From positions 1 to 64,000 of the forward strand of contig NZ_PVNE01000018.1 in the NCBI RefSeq assembly GCF_003001905.1: a DNA stretch of 64,000 nucleotides. The letters run 5' to 3'. This DNA comes from Planifilum fimeticola. GTDB lineage: Bacteria; Bacillota; Bacilli; Thermoactinomycetales; DSM-44946. How positions within the stretch are numbered: the first letter of the stretch is position 1; the number at the start of each line of letters is the position of its first letter. Of this stretch, positions 1 through 8,265 are shown in pieces. The notes beneath the pieces are model-generated. The model worked only from the letters and a program-made list of their open reading frames with translations, made no database searches and was not told the DNA's origin. The position numbers were made by a program, and so were the translations under genes.

Positions 1-112
1 CGATTCCCCCCGAAACGAACACAGCTTTGGATTGTCATGTCAATTCAGGTGGATGTTTTCGTAAGTAGCCGTTTGTATACAGGACTATTTCACAATGCTT
101 CTAGGTGATTCC

Positions 113-769
113 ATGCTTACGACCCGGTATCATCTCAGCACCATTGTCGCCATTTTTTTTGCCCTGGGGATCGGCATTCTGCTGGGGGGCTCCCTGGGGC
201 AGCAGTGGTTGAGCGAGCGGCAGCAGGCCCTCGTGGAGCGCTTGGAAAAGCGGTACGAAGAGGTGCAGGACCGCAGACATCAGTTGGAAAAGCGCATAAG
301 CACGCTCCAGACGGAGCTGATGGTCGGAAGGAGACAAAACCGGGAGCTGTTGAGAACCGCGGTCAGGGACCAATTGGAGGGCCGGCGGATTCTCCTCCTC
401 GGCGGGGACCGCAAGGTGGCCGAATCCCTTTCCGAAATCATCCGCTGGGCGGGGGGCAGCGTTTCCCGTGCCTCCGACTTGGCCGGAATGCCGGGAGAGA
501 CAGACGCCATCCTGTTGCTGGAGGGAGATTCCGATGAATGGAGATCCGGCGTGATGAAACGGATCCAGGAAGGTCTGCCCATCCCCGTCATCGTCCAAGT
601 GGTGAACCAAAAACCCCGGAAACCCTCTCCTTCGGGGGAGATCCCCGTCTATTCCTTTGCCGGGGAGATTGATGATCATCCCCTGGATGCCTTCGAGCTG
701 ATCCGAATGCTTCATAATTCCATTATCGGAAAAGAGGAGCCTGCCCATGAAGTCCAAACCGGCGGTTAG
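113..769 (+). CDS. SteB/MctB-like (DUF3186) membrane-anchored coiled-coil protein
   Basis: The first residues (MLTTRYHLSTIVAIFFALG) are the hallmark of the family annotated as copper transporter MctB or DUF3186, which includes corynebacterial SteB. One N-terminal membrane helix (about residues 8-30) is followed by a coiled coil rich in Gln, Arg and Glu (about 35-80) and a globular C-terminal part. The ATG at 113 is preferred over an in-frame ATG at 95 because AGGTGATT lies just upstream and the family starts at this point. The downstream glycosyltransferase gene overlaps its end, suggesting one envelope-related operon. The copper role is known only for distant mycobacterial members; a cell-wall role is inferred from context. 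Confidence 0.7.
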   Translation: MLTTRYHLSTIVAIFFALGIGILLGGSLGQQWLSERQQALVERLEKRYEEVQDRRHQLEKRISTLQTELMVGRRQNRELLRTAVRDQLEGRRILLLGGDRKVAESLSEIIRWAGGSVSRASDLAGMPGETDAILLLEGDSDEWRSGVMKRIQEGLPIPVIVQVVNQKPRKPSPSGEIPVYSFAGEIDDHPLDAFELIRMLHNSIIGKEEPAHEVQTGG

Positions 770-1427
770 CGTGATTATCCCTGCCTTCAATGAAGAGGAG
801 CGGATCGGAGGCACCCTTCGAGCGGTAAGGCGCCTCGGGTGCGATGAACTGATCGTCGTCGACGATGGAAGCCGGGATCGGACGGCTGCCATCGCCCGCA
901 GGTATGCCGATCAGGTGATCCGCCTCGCGAAGCACCGGGGCAAGGGTGCCGCATTGGCCGAAGGAATCCGACACGCCAAGGGCGAAATCCTGCTGTTTTT
1001 GGATGCCGACCTGAAGGAGCACGCCAAGCTGTCCGGACCGCTCCTGGAACCGATATTAAGGGGGGAGGCGGACATGACCATCGCCCGCTTTCCCGCTCCT
1101 GCGCGCAAGGGAGGATTCGGGCTGGTCAAGGGGTTGGCCCGTTCCGGCGTCCGGATGTTGACCGGAAGGACGCTCCATGCCACCTTGTCAGGACAGAGGG
1201 CGGTGAGTCGCAAAGTGATATCGCGCCTGTCGTACTTCCCCTCCGGGTTCGGCATTGAATTGGGCTTGACCGTCCAGGCGCTCCGGGCGGGCTTTCGGGT
1301 CAAGGAGGTTCCCCTTCCCATGAGTCACCGTGAAACCGGCCGCGATCTTCGGGGGTTTTTGCACCGGGGGAAGCAGTTTGTTGCCATCCTGCACACCTTG
1401 CTCCGCCTTTGGAGGCAACCGGTATGA
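747..1427 (+). CDS. Family 2 glycosyltransferase
   Basis: A 226-residue GT-A fold enzyme. The N-terminus VSVIIPAFNEEERIGGTL is the nucleotide-sugar binding strand of the GT2 family, VVDDGSRDRT is the next conserved loop, and FLDAD (about residues 88-92) is the metal-binding DxD site. There are no C-terminal membrane helices, unlike polyisoprenyl-phosphate mannosyl/glucosyltransferases that carry them. The start overlaps the previous gene by 23 bases and is preceded by GAGGAG. With the MraY-like gene next to it, it probably adds sugars to a lipid-linked envelope precursor; donor and acceptor cannot be told from sequence. Confidence 0.85.
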   Translation: MKSKPAVSVIIPAFNEEERIGGTLRAVRRLGCDELIVVDDGSRDRTAAIARRYADQVIRLAKHRGKGAALAEGIRHAKGEILLFLDADLKEHAKLSGPLLEPILRGEADMTIARFPAPARKGGFGLVKGLARSGVRMLTGRTLHATLSGQRAVSRKVISRLSYFPSGFGIELGLTVQALRAGFRVKEVPLPMSHRETGRDLRGFLHRGKQFVAILHTLLRLWRQPV

Positions 1428-2266
1428 CCATGGCGCTGTGGGTGCTGGGAGCGGCTCTTTTCTCCGTGGCTGTCGGCCGTTGGGGGACGTCCGCCGGCGG
1501 CTCTTTCCTGTCCTCCAAGGGAGTGACGGCGCCCAATTTTCGAAACGAAGTGATTCCCACCAGCTTCGGAGGGGTGATGGTCCTCCTCTACATGTTTGTG
1601 GTCCTGGTGTCTGTCGGCATTCCCAAGTTTTTTTTCCCTTTGTTTCCCGACGCGCTTTTTTTTGCGGTGCTGTTTGCGACCGGTGCCGTCGCGTTTTTGG
1701 GATGGCTGGATGACACCCTGGGAGACGCCCGTCACAAGGGGTTTCGCGGTCATATTCTTTCCCTGGTAAGGGAGAAACAGCTGACCACCGGGGGATTGAA
1801 GGCGCTGGGCGGAGGGATGGTGGCCGCCCTCTGCGCCGCAGCCCTCGCCCGGGAATTTGCGGAATGGTTGGTCTTCGCGCTGTATATCGCCCTGATGACC
1901 AACTGGCTCAATTTGTTGGATCTCAGACCGGGACGATGCCTCAAGTTTTATCTGGCCGGAGGGACCCTTCTGCTGGCCTTCTCCCTCGACCGGGCGGAGT
2001 CCCTCCTCTTTGTCCCTTTGTGGGGGTTGGCCCTCGCGCTGCTCAAGGAGGATCTGGCGGCCAAGGTGATGTTGGGGGACAGCGGTTCCAACCTGCTCGG
2101 CGTTCACCTGGCCCTTTGGTCTTTGACCTTTCTTCCCTTCCGGGCCATCCTCGTGGTGCTCGCTCTGCTGATCCTCGGCCATTATTACGCGGAGCGCCAT
2201 TCCATCACGAAGAGGATCGAACGGAGCAGGTTTCTAGGGTATCTGGATCGATTGGGAAGGCAGTAG
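1424..2266 (+). CDS. MraY/WecA-like (GT4) polyprenyl-phosphate sugar transferase family protein
   Basis: A highly hydrophobic protein of about 280 residues with many membrane helices. Family marks are GWLDD (about residues 90-94, the DDxx site), an N-x-x-N-x-x-D stretch in the middle (NWLNLLDLRPGR) and LGDSGSN near residue 220. The central motif differs from the usual DGxDG of MraY, having DLRPGR instead, so the substrate may differ or activity may be altered. The ATG at 1424, 8 bases after GGAGG, is favoured over TTG at 1409. It overlaps the GT2 gene end by 4 bases. It likely makes a lipid-linked sugar phosphate for a secondary wall polymer. Confidence 0.7.
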   Translation: MTMALWVLGAALFSVAVGRWGTSAGGSFLSSKGVTAPNFRNEVIPTSFGGVMVLLYMFVVLVSVGIPKFFFPLFPDALFFAVLFATGAVAFLGWLDDTLGDARHKGFRGHILSLVREKQLTTGGLKALGGGMVAALCAAALAREFAEWLVFALYIALMTNWLNLLDLRPGRCLKFYLAGGTLLLAFSLDRAESLLFVPLWGLALALLKEDLAAKVMLGDSGSNLLGVHLALWSLTFLPFRAILVVLALLILGHYYAERHSITKRIERSRFLGYLDRLGRQ

Positions 2267-2310
2267 GTGCGCAATGAAAAAGCACCCAGGGGGGCGCGAT
2301 TTCACGGTTT

Positions 2311-3288
2311 TTAATAGGGTTTCCACCTCAACCGGCGGGCCTTCAGATAGCGGCGGTTGACGGCCGGCCAGTTGACCACGTTCCACCAGGCGTCGATATA
2401 CGCCTTCCGGTTGTTCTGATACTTCAGATAGTAAGCGTGTTCCCAGACATCCAGGGGAAGCAGGGGGATCACATCCCATTGGGTCAGATTTTGGTGTTTT
2501 TCCGCCTGCAGGATTTGCAGCCGTTGGGAGCGGGGGGACCAGACCAGGATGGCCCAACCGGATCCCTCCACCTTTTCGGCCGCCTGGGAGAAATGCTGCT
2601 TGAAGGCGAGGAAACTGCCGAAGTCCCGGGTGATCTGCTTTCTGAGTTCGCCGGAGGGCTCTCCGCCCCCATCGGGGCTCATGGTTTCCCAGAAAAGGGT
2701 GTGCAGGTAGTGGCCTGCGCCGTTAAAGGCCGCTTCCCGTTCCCAATGCTTGATCAGATCAAAGTTACCCGTTCTCCGAGCTTGGAGCATCATCCGCTCC
2801 GCCCGGTTGAGGCCGTCCACATAGCTTTTGTGATGCTTGTCGTGGTGAAGGCGCATCGTCTTTTCGTCGATGTGGGGTTCAAGGGCGTTGTAGGGATAAG
2901 GAAGGGGGGGCAGGGTGTGCCGGCCGATCGGCACGGGATTGAAACGGAGCTGTTCGTCGGCATGGGAATCTTCCGATTCCGCCCAGGAGGATTCCCCCGG
3001 CACTTCCCCCTCGCTGAGGATGCCGGCGACAGGGGAAGCCGGAATGTCCGCCAGGATGCCTTGAAGCCGGTGATGGCTGTGCCAGGCTTTTTTCATCAAA
3101 TCGTAGAGGGGGCCGGGATGGTCCCCGATTTGAAGGCTCCTCTTTTCCAGGAACTTCAGACGACGCCGCATCCGTTCGACCTCTTCGTTTCCCGAATCGA
3201 GGCCGTCCAACAGGGTCCGGCCGCGGCGGGCAAAGGAGTGGACGGCTCGTTTGATCGCTTCCGCATGTCCGTCGACAGGAAAGTACAT
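2311..3288 (-). CDS. sodF: Fe/Mn superoxide dismutase with N-terminal extension (SodF-like)
   Basis: The C-terminal 200 residues are a full Fe/Mn superoxide dismutase: LHHDKHHKSYV carries the first metal histidine, AGHYLH the second, and DVWEHAYYLKYQNNR carries the last Asp and His ligands. About 120 residues precede the dismutase domain; they are charged, helical and partly acidic, without a signal peptide. This extended layout resembles the SodF/YojM-type second dismutase of bacilli rather than short SodA. The ATG at 3288 follows GAAGGGG. The gene converges on the glycosyltransferase cluster. Metal choice between Fe and Mn is not decided here. Confidence 0.88.
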   Translation of the reverse strand: MYFPVDGHAEAIKRAVHSFARRGRTLLDGLDSGNEEVERMRRRLKFLEKRSLQIGDHPGPLYDLMKKAWHSHHRLQGILADIPASPVAGILSEGEVPGESSWAESEDSHADEQLRFNPVPIGRHTLPPLPYPYNALEPHIDEKTMRLHHDKHHKSYVDGLNRAERMMLQARRTGNFDLIKHWEREAAFNGAGHYLHTLFWETMSPDGGGEPSGELRKQITRDFGSFLAFKQHFSQAAEKVEGSGWAILVWSPRSQRLQILQAEKHQNLTQWDVIPLLPLDVWEHAYYLKYQNNRKAYIDAWWNVVNWPAVNRRYLKARRLRWKPY

Positions 3289-3367
3289 GGCAACCCCTTC
3301 TTTTCACGCGATTTACCGACAGCATATGAGCAAGGGGTTGGGGATGTGCCCACATGCGGCGATGTGT

Positions 3368-3613
3368 TCACCCCTTTTTTCTCCGCAGTTTCGGCTGGAT
3401 CTTGTTCCGTTTGGCGTCCCGGTGATAGATGAATCCGCCGAGAAACGCCAACCCGATCAGAAAAAGGGTGAGTCCGCCGAGGAAGGACAGCCAATCAAAG
3501 CCTTTCCCGGCCATATAGTCAAAAAACACATCCCGCATCCAGGTCCAGCCGAAGACTCCGACGGCGCCGGGGATGCAAAGGATCAGAATCGCCATGACGC
3601 GCTGAAAAACCAT
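3368..3613 (-). CDS. yqzF: DUF2627 small membrane protein (YqzF-like)
   Basis: An 81-residue protein with two membrane helices (about residues 5-23 and 42-63) and a basic tail ending in RRKKG. The pattern and its place next to bkdR match YqzF/DUF2627 of bacilli, where yqzF also lies divergent from the bkd regulator. No function is established for the family. It is read away from bkdR, so the region 3614-3744 holds two divergent promoters. Confidence 0.7.
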   Translation of the reverse strand: MVFQRVMAILILCIPGAVGVFGWTWMRDVFFDYMAGKGFDWLSFLGGLTLFLIGLAFLGGFIYHRDAKRNKIQPKLRRKKG

Positions 3614-3744
3614 GGTTCCACCCGCCTTTTCGGTATTCTCCTTAATGGTACCTTATTTTCCCGACATCCGCCATGTGGCTGCCGTTGTGGTAAGATGATA
3701 CCGGATGCACTTGAGGCGGATCGCGATTGAAAGGGGGGAAGCGG

Positions 3745-5805
3745 GTGGAACGTTTTCTGATTGTCGGAGGAGATCGGGGAGGAGCCGCCCTGCTCCGGGC
3801 CCTGGATCAAATGGACCGGGTGAGGGTGGTCGGCGTGATTGACCGCGATCCCCAGGCTCCCGCCTTTCTCGAGGCGAGGACCCGGGGGATTCCCGTCGGA
3901 ACGGATCCGGAACCCTTTCTGAGCACGCTTCCCGACGTCATCATCCAGCTGTCGGAGCAGCCGGATCTGTCCGGTCTGGTTCCCCGGAGAAACGGCAAAA
4001 AACCTCTTTTGATCGGCGGGGCGGTCAGCCGGGTGATGGTGAAGCTCATCGAGGAAAAGGAGAAATGGTTTGAAGCGTGGCGGATGCGCCAGGGGGAGCT
4101 GCACACCATTATCGACTCCACCCATGACGGAATGATTGCCGTAAACTCCAAGGGGGAAATTACCCTGTTCAACCGTTCCGCCGAACGGTTGATGGGCATG
4201 AAGGCGACGGATGTGATCGGGAAACCGGTGACCCAGGCAGTTCCGGGAACCGGACTGGATCGGGTTCTCAGAACCGGACGCGCCGAATTGAATCGGCAGC
4301 AGGAGCTGCCCAACGGTGTCAAAATCGTGACCAACCGTGTCCCGGTGAAGGACCGGACCGGACGCGTGATCGGGGTGGTGGCCGTTTTCCGGGACATCAC
4401 CGAGGTGCTCGCTCTGACCAAGCAGGTGACGGATCTGGAGTCGATGAAGAGTCTGCTCCAGGCGATCATCGACTCGTCGGACGAGGCGATCTCCGTGGTG
4501 GACGCAAGGGGCATCGGGATCCTGATCAATCCCGCCTATACCCGGTTGACGGGGCTTCCCCCGGAGGAGGTGATCGGAAAACCCGCCGATGCCGACATCT
4601 CGGAGGGGGAAAGCATGCACATGAAGGTGCTGAAGACCCGGAAACCGGTTCGGGGCGTTCCGATGAAGGTGGGTCCCAACCGGAAGGACGTGGTGGTCAA
4701 TGTGGCGCCGATCATTGTCGACGGGGAGCTGAAGGGGAGCGTCGGCATCATTCACGACATGTCGGAGATCAAACGGCTCAACCGGGAGCTGGAACGGGCC
4801 CGCCGGATCATCCGCACCCTGGAGGCCAAATATACCTTCGATGACATCATCGGCGAGAGCGAAGGAATGCGCATGGCCATCGATCAGGCCCGGCAGGCCG
4901 CCCGCACCCGGGCGACGGTTCTGCTGCGGGGAGAATCCGGGACGGGGAAGGAGCTGTTTGCCCACGCCATCCACAATGACAGCGATCGGAAGTACCATCA
5001 ATTCGTCAGGGTCAACTGCGCCGCCATCTCGGAATCCCTGCTGGAAAGCGAGCTGTTCGGATACGAGGAGGGCGCCTTTACAGGGGCGCGACCCGGCGGG
5101 AAAAAAGGACTCTTCGAGGAGGCGAGCGGGGGAACGATATTCCTCGACGAGATCGGCGAGCTGGCACCCAACATCCAGGTGAAACTCCTTCGGGTGCTGC
5201 AGGAGAAGGAAGTGATCCGGGTGGGGGGGACCCGCCCGATTCCCGTGGATGTTCGGGTGATCGCCGCCACCAATGTTCATCTGGAAAAGGCGATCCAGGA
5301 AAAGCGGTTCCGCGAGGATCTTTATTATCGGCTCAACGTGCTTCCGATCTCGATTCCGCCCCTGCGCTTTCGCAAGGAGGATTTGCCCCTTTTGGCCATC
5401 CACCTGATCAAAAAATTTAATCAGGAGTACGGTCGCAACGTGGAGGAGATCGACGACGAGGCGCTCCGGGCGCTGACGGAATACGATTGGCCGGGGAACG
5501 TGCGGGAATTGGAAAACGTATTGGGCCGGGCGATGATCAACATGAATTTCAGCGAGCGCCGGATGAAAAAGGAGCACCTCCCTCCGCTCCACGGTTCGGC
5601 GATCAACCGGGCGTCAGGTCCGGAAATCTCCGAAGAACCCGGCGAAGATTCGGAGAGCCTGCAGGAGGTGTTGGCCCGGACGGAGCGGGAGTATATCGAA
5701 AGGGTGTACCGGGCCTGTCGCGGAAACAAGACGGAGACGGCCCGCCGGCTGGGAATATCGGTGCGCAATTTGTATTACAAGTTGGAACGCTACGGAATCG
5801 GATAA
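3745..5805 (+). CDS. bkdR: Sigma-54-dependent activator of the bkd operon
   Basis: A sigma-54 enhancer-binding protein of 686 residues. Two PAS domains (about 115-230 and 245-350) precede an AAA+ domain with Walker A GESGTGKE (396-403), the sigma-54 contact loop GAFTGA (443-448) and Walker B IFLDE (about 465-469). The C-terminus is a Fis-type helix-turn-helix ([18 protein letters not shown]). The GTG at 3745 follows AAGGGGGG by 6 bases and is preferred over TTG at 3727. It sits directly upstream of a -24/-12 promoter and the bkd genes, as in B. subtilis, so it should activate them in response to a branched-chain metabolite sensed by the N-terminal part. Confidence 0.95.
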   Translation: MERFLIVGGDRGGAALLRALDQMDRVRVVGVIDRDPQAPAFLEARTRGIPVGTDPEPFLSTLPDVIIQLSEQPDLSGLVPRRNGKKPLLIGGAVSRVMVKLIEEKEKWFEAWRMRQGELHTIIDSTHDGMIAVNSKGEITLFNRSAERLMGMKATDVIGKPVTQAVPGTGLDRVLRTGRAELNRQQELPNGVKIVTNRVPVKDRTGRVIGVVAVFRDITEVLALTKQVTDLESMKSLLQAIIDSSDEAISVVDARGIGILINPAYTRLTGLPPEEVIGKPADADISEGESMHMKVLKTRKPVRGVPMKVGPNRKDVVVNVAPIIVDGELKGSVGIIHDMSEIKRLNRELERARRIIRTLEAKYTFDDIIGESEGMRMAIDQARQAARTRATVLLRGESGTGKELFAHAIHNDSDRKYHQFVRVNCAAISESLLESELFGYEEGAFTGARPGGKKGLFEEASGGTIFLDEIGELAPNIQVKLLRVLQEKEVIRVGGTRPIPVDVRVIAATNVHLEKAIQEKRFREDLYYRLNVLPISIPPLRFRKEDLPLLAIHLIKKFNQEYGRNVEEIDDEALRALTEYDWPGNVRELENVLGRAMINMNFSERRMKKEHLPPLHGSAINRASGPEISEEPGEDSESLQEVLARTEREYIERVYRACRGNKTETARRLGISVRNLYYKLERYGIG

Positions 5806-5809
5806 GAAC

Positions 5810-5827
5810 CCTGCAAAAATTTGCAGG
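5810..5827. promoter_or_regulatory. Palindrome 1, candidate BkdR upstream activating site
   Basis: CCTGCAAA-AA-TTTGCAGG is a perfect 8-bp dyad starting 5 bases after the bkdR stop codon. It shares the half-site CTGCAA/TTGCAG with the second dyad at 5840-5867. The centre is about 120 bp upstream of the -24 element at 5940, a usual range for sigma-54 enhancers. Binding by BkdR is inferred. Confidence 0.55.
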
Positions 5828-5839
5828 AAATAAACCGCA

Positions 5840-5872
5840 GACTTTCTGCAATTTATTGCAGAAAGTCTTTCC
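5840..5872 (+). terminator. Palindrome 2: bkdR terminator and/or second BkdR site
   Basis: A 12-bp perfect stem (GACTTTCTGCAA, 4-base loop TTTA, TTGCAGAAAGTC) followed by TTTCCTTT. As RNA it would be a rho-independent terminator for bkdR. As DNA it repeats the CTGCAA...TTGCAG core of palindrome 1, with dyad centres 35 bp apart, so it may serve both uses. Confidence 0.65.
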
Positions 5873-5937
5873 TTTCACTTGATGCCATGACGGCTGCCTA
5901 TGGGAAGGGATAAGAGATCGAAGGGATGTGGATGGGG

Positions 5938-5954
5938 TTGGCACGGAAATTGCT
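5938..5954 (+). promoter_or_regulatory. Sigma-54 (-24/-12) promoter of the bcd-bkd operon
   Basis: TTGGCACGGAAATTGCT matches the sigma-54 consensus (YTGGCACGrnnnTTGCW) at every conserved base, with the GG and GC dinucleotides 12 bases apart (5940 and 5952). It lies 130 bp upstream of bcd and downstream of its presumed activator gene. Confidence 0.9.
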
Positions 5955-6082
5955 TCTTTTGCATGGAGGCCCATTCTTTCGCCAAGACTAAGAGTGGCAA
6001 TTGATGGAATGGTGAAAGCGCTTTCGAAATCCGACGCATCCATCAGGCGTCTGTCCTGGTGAGTATTTGAGGAGGGTTGCAG

Positions 6083-7177
6083 ATGAAGTGGTTCGATTAT
6101 ATGGAACGGTATGATTATGAACAATTGATCTTTTGTCAGGACAAAAATTCCGGATTAAAGGCGATCATCGCCATTCACGACACCACCTTGGGACCCGCTC
6201 TGGGCGGCGTGCGCATGTGGAAGTACGATTCGGAAGAAGAGGCGATCGTTGACGCCCTTCGGCTGGCACGGGGCATGACTTACAAGGCGGCGGCCGCCGG
6301 CTTGAATCTGGGGGGAGGGAAGACGGTTATCATCGGAGATCCCCGGAAGGACAAGAACGAGGAGATGTTCCGCGCCCTCGGACGCTTCATTCAGGGGTTG
6401 AACGGCCGTTACATCACGGCGGAGGATGTGGGGACCACCGAGGAGGACATGGATATCATCCACCAGGAAACCCGGTTTGTCACCGGCGTTTCCCCGGCGT
6501 TCGGATCCAGCGGGAATCCCTCTCCCGTCACCGCTTACGGCGTCTATCGGGGGATGAAAGCGGCCGCGAAGATCGCCTTCGGCAGCGATTCCCTGGAAGG
6601 AAAGACCGTGGCGGTGCAGGGCGTTGGAAGTGTGGCCTACCACCTCTGCAAACACTTGCATGAGGAGGGCGCCCGCCTCATCGTGACGGATATCGTCCGG
6701 GAAAACGTGGAGCGGGCCGTGCGCGATTTCGGCGCCGAATCGGTGGCCCCCGACAAGATTTACGACGTGGAATGCGACATCTTTTCTCCCTGCGCCCTGG
6801 GGGCCATCATCAATGACGAAACCCTTCCCCGCCTCAAGTGCCGGGTGGTGGCCGGGTCGGCCAACAATCAGCTGAAGGAAGAGCGGCATGGGGACCGGCT
6901 CGAGGAATTGGGAATCATCTATGTGCCGGATTACGTGATCAACGCCGGCGGGCTGATCAACGTCGCCGATGAATTGTTCGGTTACAATCGCGAACGGGCG
7001 ATGAAAAAGGTGGAAACCATTTACGACAATGTCCTGCGGGTCTTCGAAATCGCCAAGCGGGACGGGATTCCTTCATATAAGGCGGCAGACCGGATGGCGG
7101 AGGAAAGGATCGAATCCCTGACCCGCTCCCGGAGTACCTTTTTGAGAAATGAGCGCAATGTATTGAACATGGTTTGA
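6083..7177 (+). CDS. bcd: Leucine/valine (branched-chain amino acid) dehydrogenase
   Basis: A 364-residue enzyme of the Glu/Leu/Phe/Val dehydrogenase family. It oxidatively deaminates Leu, Val and Ile to 2-oxo acids with NAD+. LGGVRMW and [14 protein letters not shown] (with the catalytic Lys) form the substrate domain; [14 protein letters not shown] is the NAD+ Rossmann loop; AGSANNQL is conserved further on. The ATG at 6083 is 6 bases after GGAGGG and is preferred over TTG at 6077. It is the first gene behind the sigma-54 promoter and feeds the branched-chain 2-oxo acid dehydrogenase encoded downstream. Confidence 0.95.
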   Translation: MKWFDYMERYDYEQLIFCQDKNSGLKAIIAIHDTTLGPALGGVRMWKYDSEEEAIVDALRLARGMTYKAAAAGLNLGGGKTVIIGDPRKDKNEEMFRALGRFIQGLNGRYITAEDVGTTEEDMDIIHQETRFVTGVSPAFGSSGNPSPVTAYGVYRGMKAAAKIAFGSDSLEGKTVAVQGVGSVAYHLCKHLHEEGARLIVTDIVRENVERAVRDFGAESVAPDKIYDVECDIFSPCALGAIINDETLPRLKCRVVAGSANNQLKEERHGDRLEELGIIYVPDYVINAGGLINVADELFGYNRERAMKKVETIYDNVLRVFEIAKRDGIPSYKAADRMAEERIESLTRSRSTFLRNERNVLNMV

Positions 7178-7215
7178 AGTCGTCCGATCCTTTCAAGCGA
7201 AACGGAGGGGTGGAC

Positions 7216-8265
7216 GTGCGGGAACCGATCCGGGTGCTGGCCCTTCTTCCCGGCCCCACCTGGACGAAGGTGGGCGTGTTCGACGGCGGAAAGGCCGTAT
7301 TGGTCGAGACTCTCCACCACCCTCCGGAAGAGATCGATGGCGAAACGCCGCGCGACCAGTTTCTCTGCCGCAAGCAAGTTGTCCTTGACGCCTTGGACCG
7401 GGAAGGAATCAATCTGACCCGCCTGCGCGCGGTTGCCGGTCCGGGCGGCTTCACCCGTCCCCTCCCCGGGGGAACCTACCGCGTGGCGGAAGCGATGCTG
7501 GAGGAGATTCGATCCGGGGCCGATGGTCACCTGTTCCATTTGGGAGGGCTTTTGGCCTACGAGATCGCTTCCCCCCTCCACATCCCCGCTTTTGTGGTGG
7601 ACCCGGTGACGATGGACGGAATGGAAGCGGTTTTACGGCTTCCGGAATTTCCGGATACGGGCCGGTGCGGCCCATTTTACTCCTTGCATCAACGGGCGGC
7701 GGCGAGGAGGGTCGCGGCTCGGATCGGAAAACGATATGAGGAGATGAACGCCGTCGTCGCTTGTCTGGACGGGCAAATCACCGTCGGAGCCCATCGGGGA
7801 GGATGGGTGATCGACATGAACGGCGGATTCGACGAAGGAGGTGCTCCGGAGCCTGGGGGAGGGCATGCCGCGAGAGTCCGGCATCCGGACGGCGAAAGGA
7901 TGGACATGACCGTCGGCGATCCCGGCTCCTCCAAATCCCGGGACGCGGGGGTCCGAAGGGGAGCGGAGGAGCGGGGGTGCCGGGAGAAGGCTTATCGGGT
8001 GGCCAAGGAGATCGGCGGCTGTGCGGCGGTGTTGGGAGGAAAAGTGGATGCGGTCGTCCTCACCGGCAGGTCGGCTTGCGGTAAAATGTTTACGGAAGAG
8101 ATTGTCCGGCGGGTTTCCTGGATCGCCCCCGTACATATCCTTCCGGAGGACGATCTGCTGAGGTCCCTCGCCGAGGGCGCCCTGCGCGTCCTCCGCGGAG
8201 AAGAGGATGTGAGGGAGTATTCGCCGGCGGATTACGAGAAGGGAGTCGAGGGAATCCATGGCTGA
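7216..8265 (+). CDS. Degenerate butyrate kinase homologue (probable pseudoenzyme)
   Basis: The position between bcd and lpdV, and segments such as GGTYRV, LLAYEIA, IPAFVVDPV, VGAH and VAKEIGG, show descent from butyrate kinase (Buk). Key acetokinase-family sites are changed. The phosphate loop NPGSTSTK reads LPGPTWTK (Asn to Leu at 11). AHMGGG reads ACLDGQ (catalytic-loop His to Cys at 183). The segment around the conserved ERAG arginine is replaced by a Gly/Arg/Asp-rich stretch about 20 residues shorter. VLTGGLAYSK reads VLTGRSACGK. The frame is intact, with a GTG start after GGAGGGG, so the gene is translated but unlikely to be a working kinase. The usual partner ptb is absent here. Confidence 0.75.
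   Translation: MREPIRVLALLPGPTWTKVGVFDGGKAVLVETLHHPPEEIDGETPRDQFLCRKQVVLDALDREGINLTRLRAVAGPGGFTRPLPGGTYRVAEAMLEEIRSGADGHLFHLGGLLAYEIASPLHIPAFVVDPVTMDGMEAVLRLPEFPDTGRCGPFYSLHQRAAARRVAARIGKRYEEMNAVVACLDGQITVGAHRGGWVIDMNGGFDEGGAPEPGGGHAARVRHPDGERMDMTVGDPGSSKSRDAGVRRGAEERGCREKAYRVAKEIGGCAAVLGGKVDAVVLTGRSACGKMFTEEIVRRVSWIAPVHILPEDDLLRSLAEGALRVLRGEEDVREYSPADYEKGVEGIHG

Noticed and set aside
3583-5592. 669-codon open frame antisense to bkdR
   Set aside because: A shadow frame caused by GC-rich third positions. Its product is His/Pro/Gly-rich with no motif, while bkdR on the other strand has full AAA+ and Fis domains.
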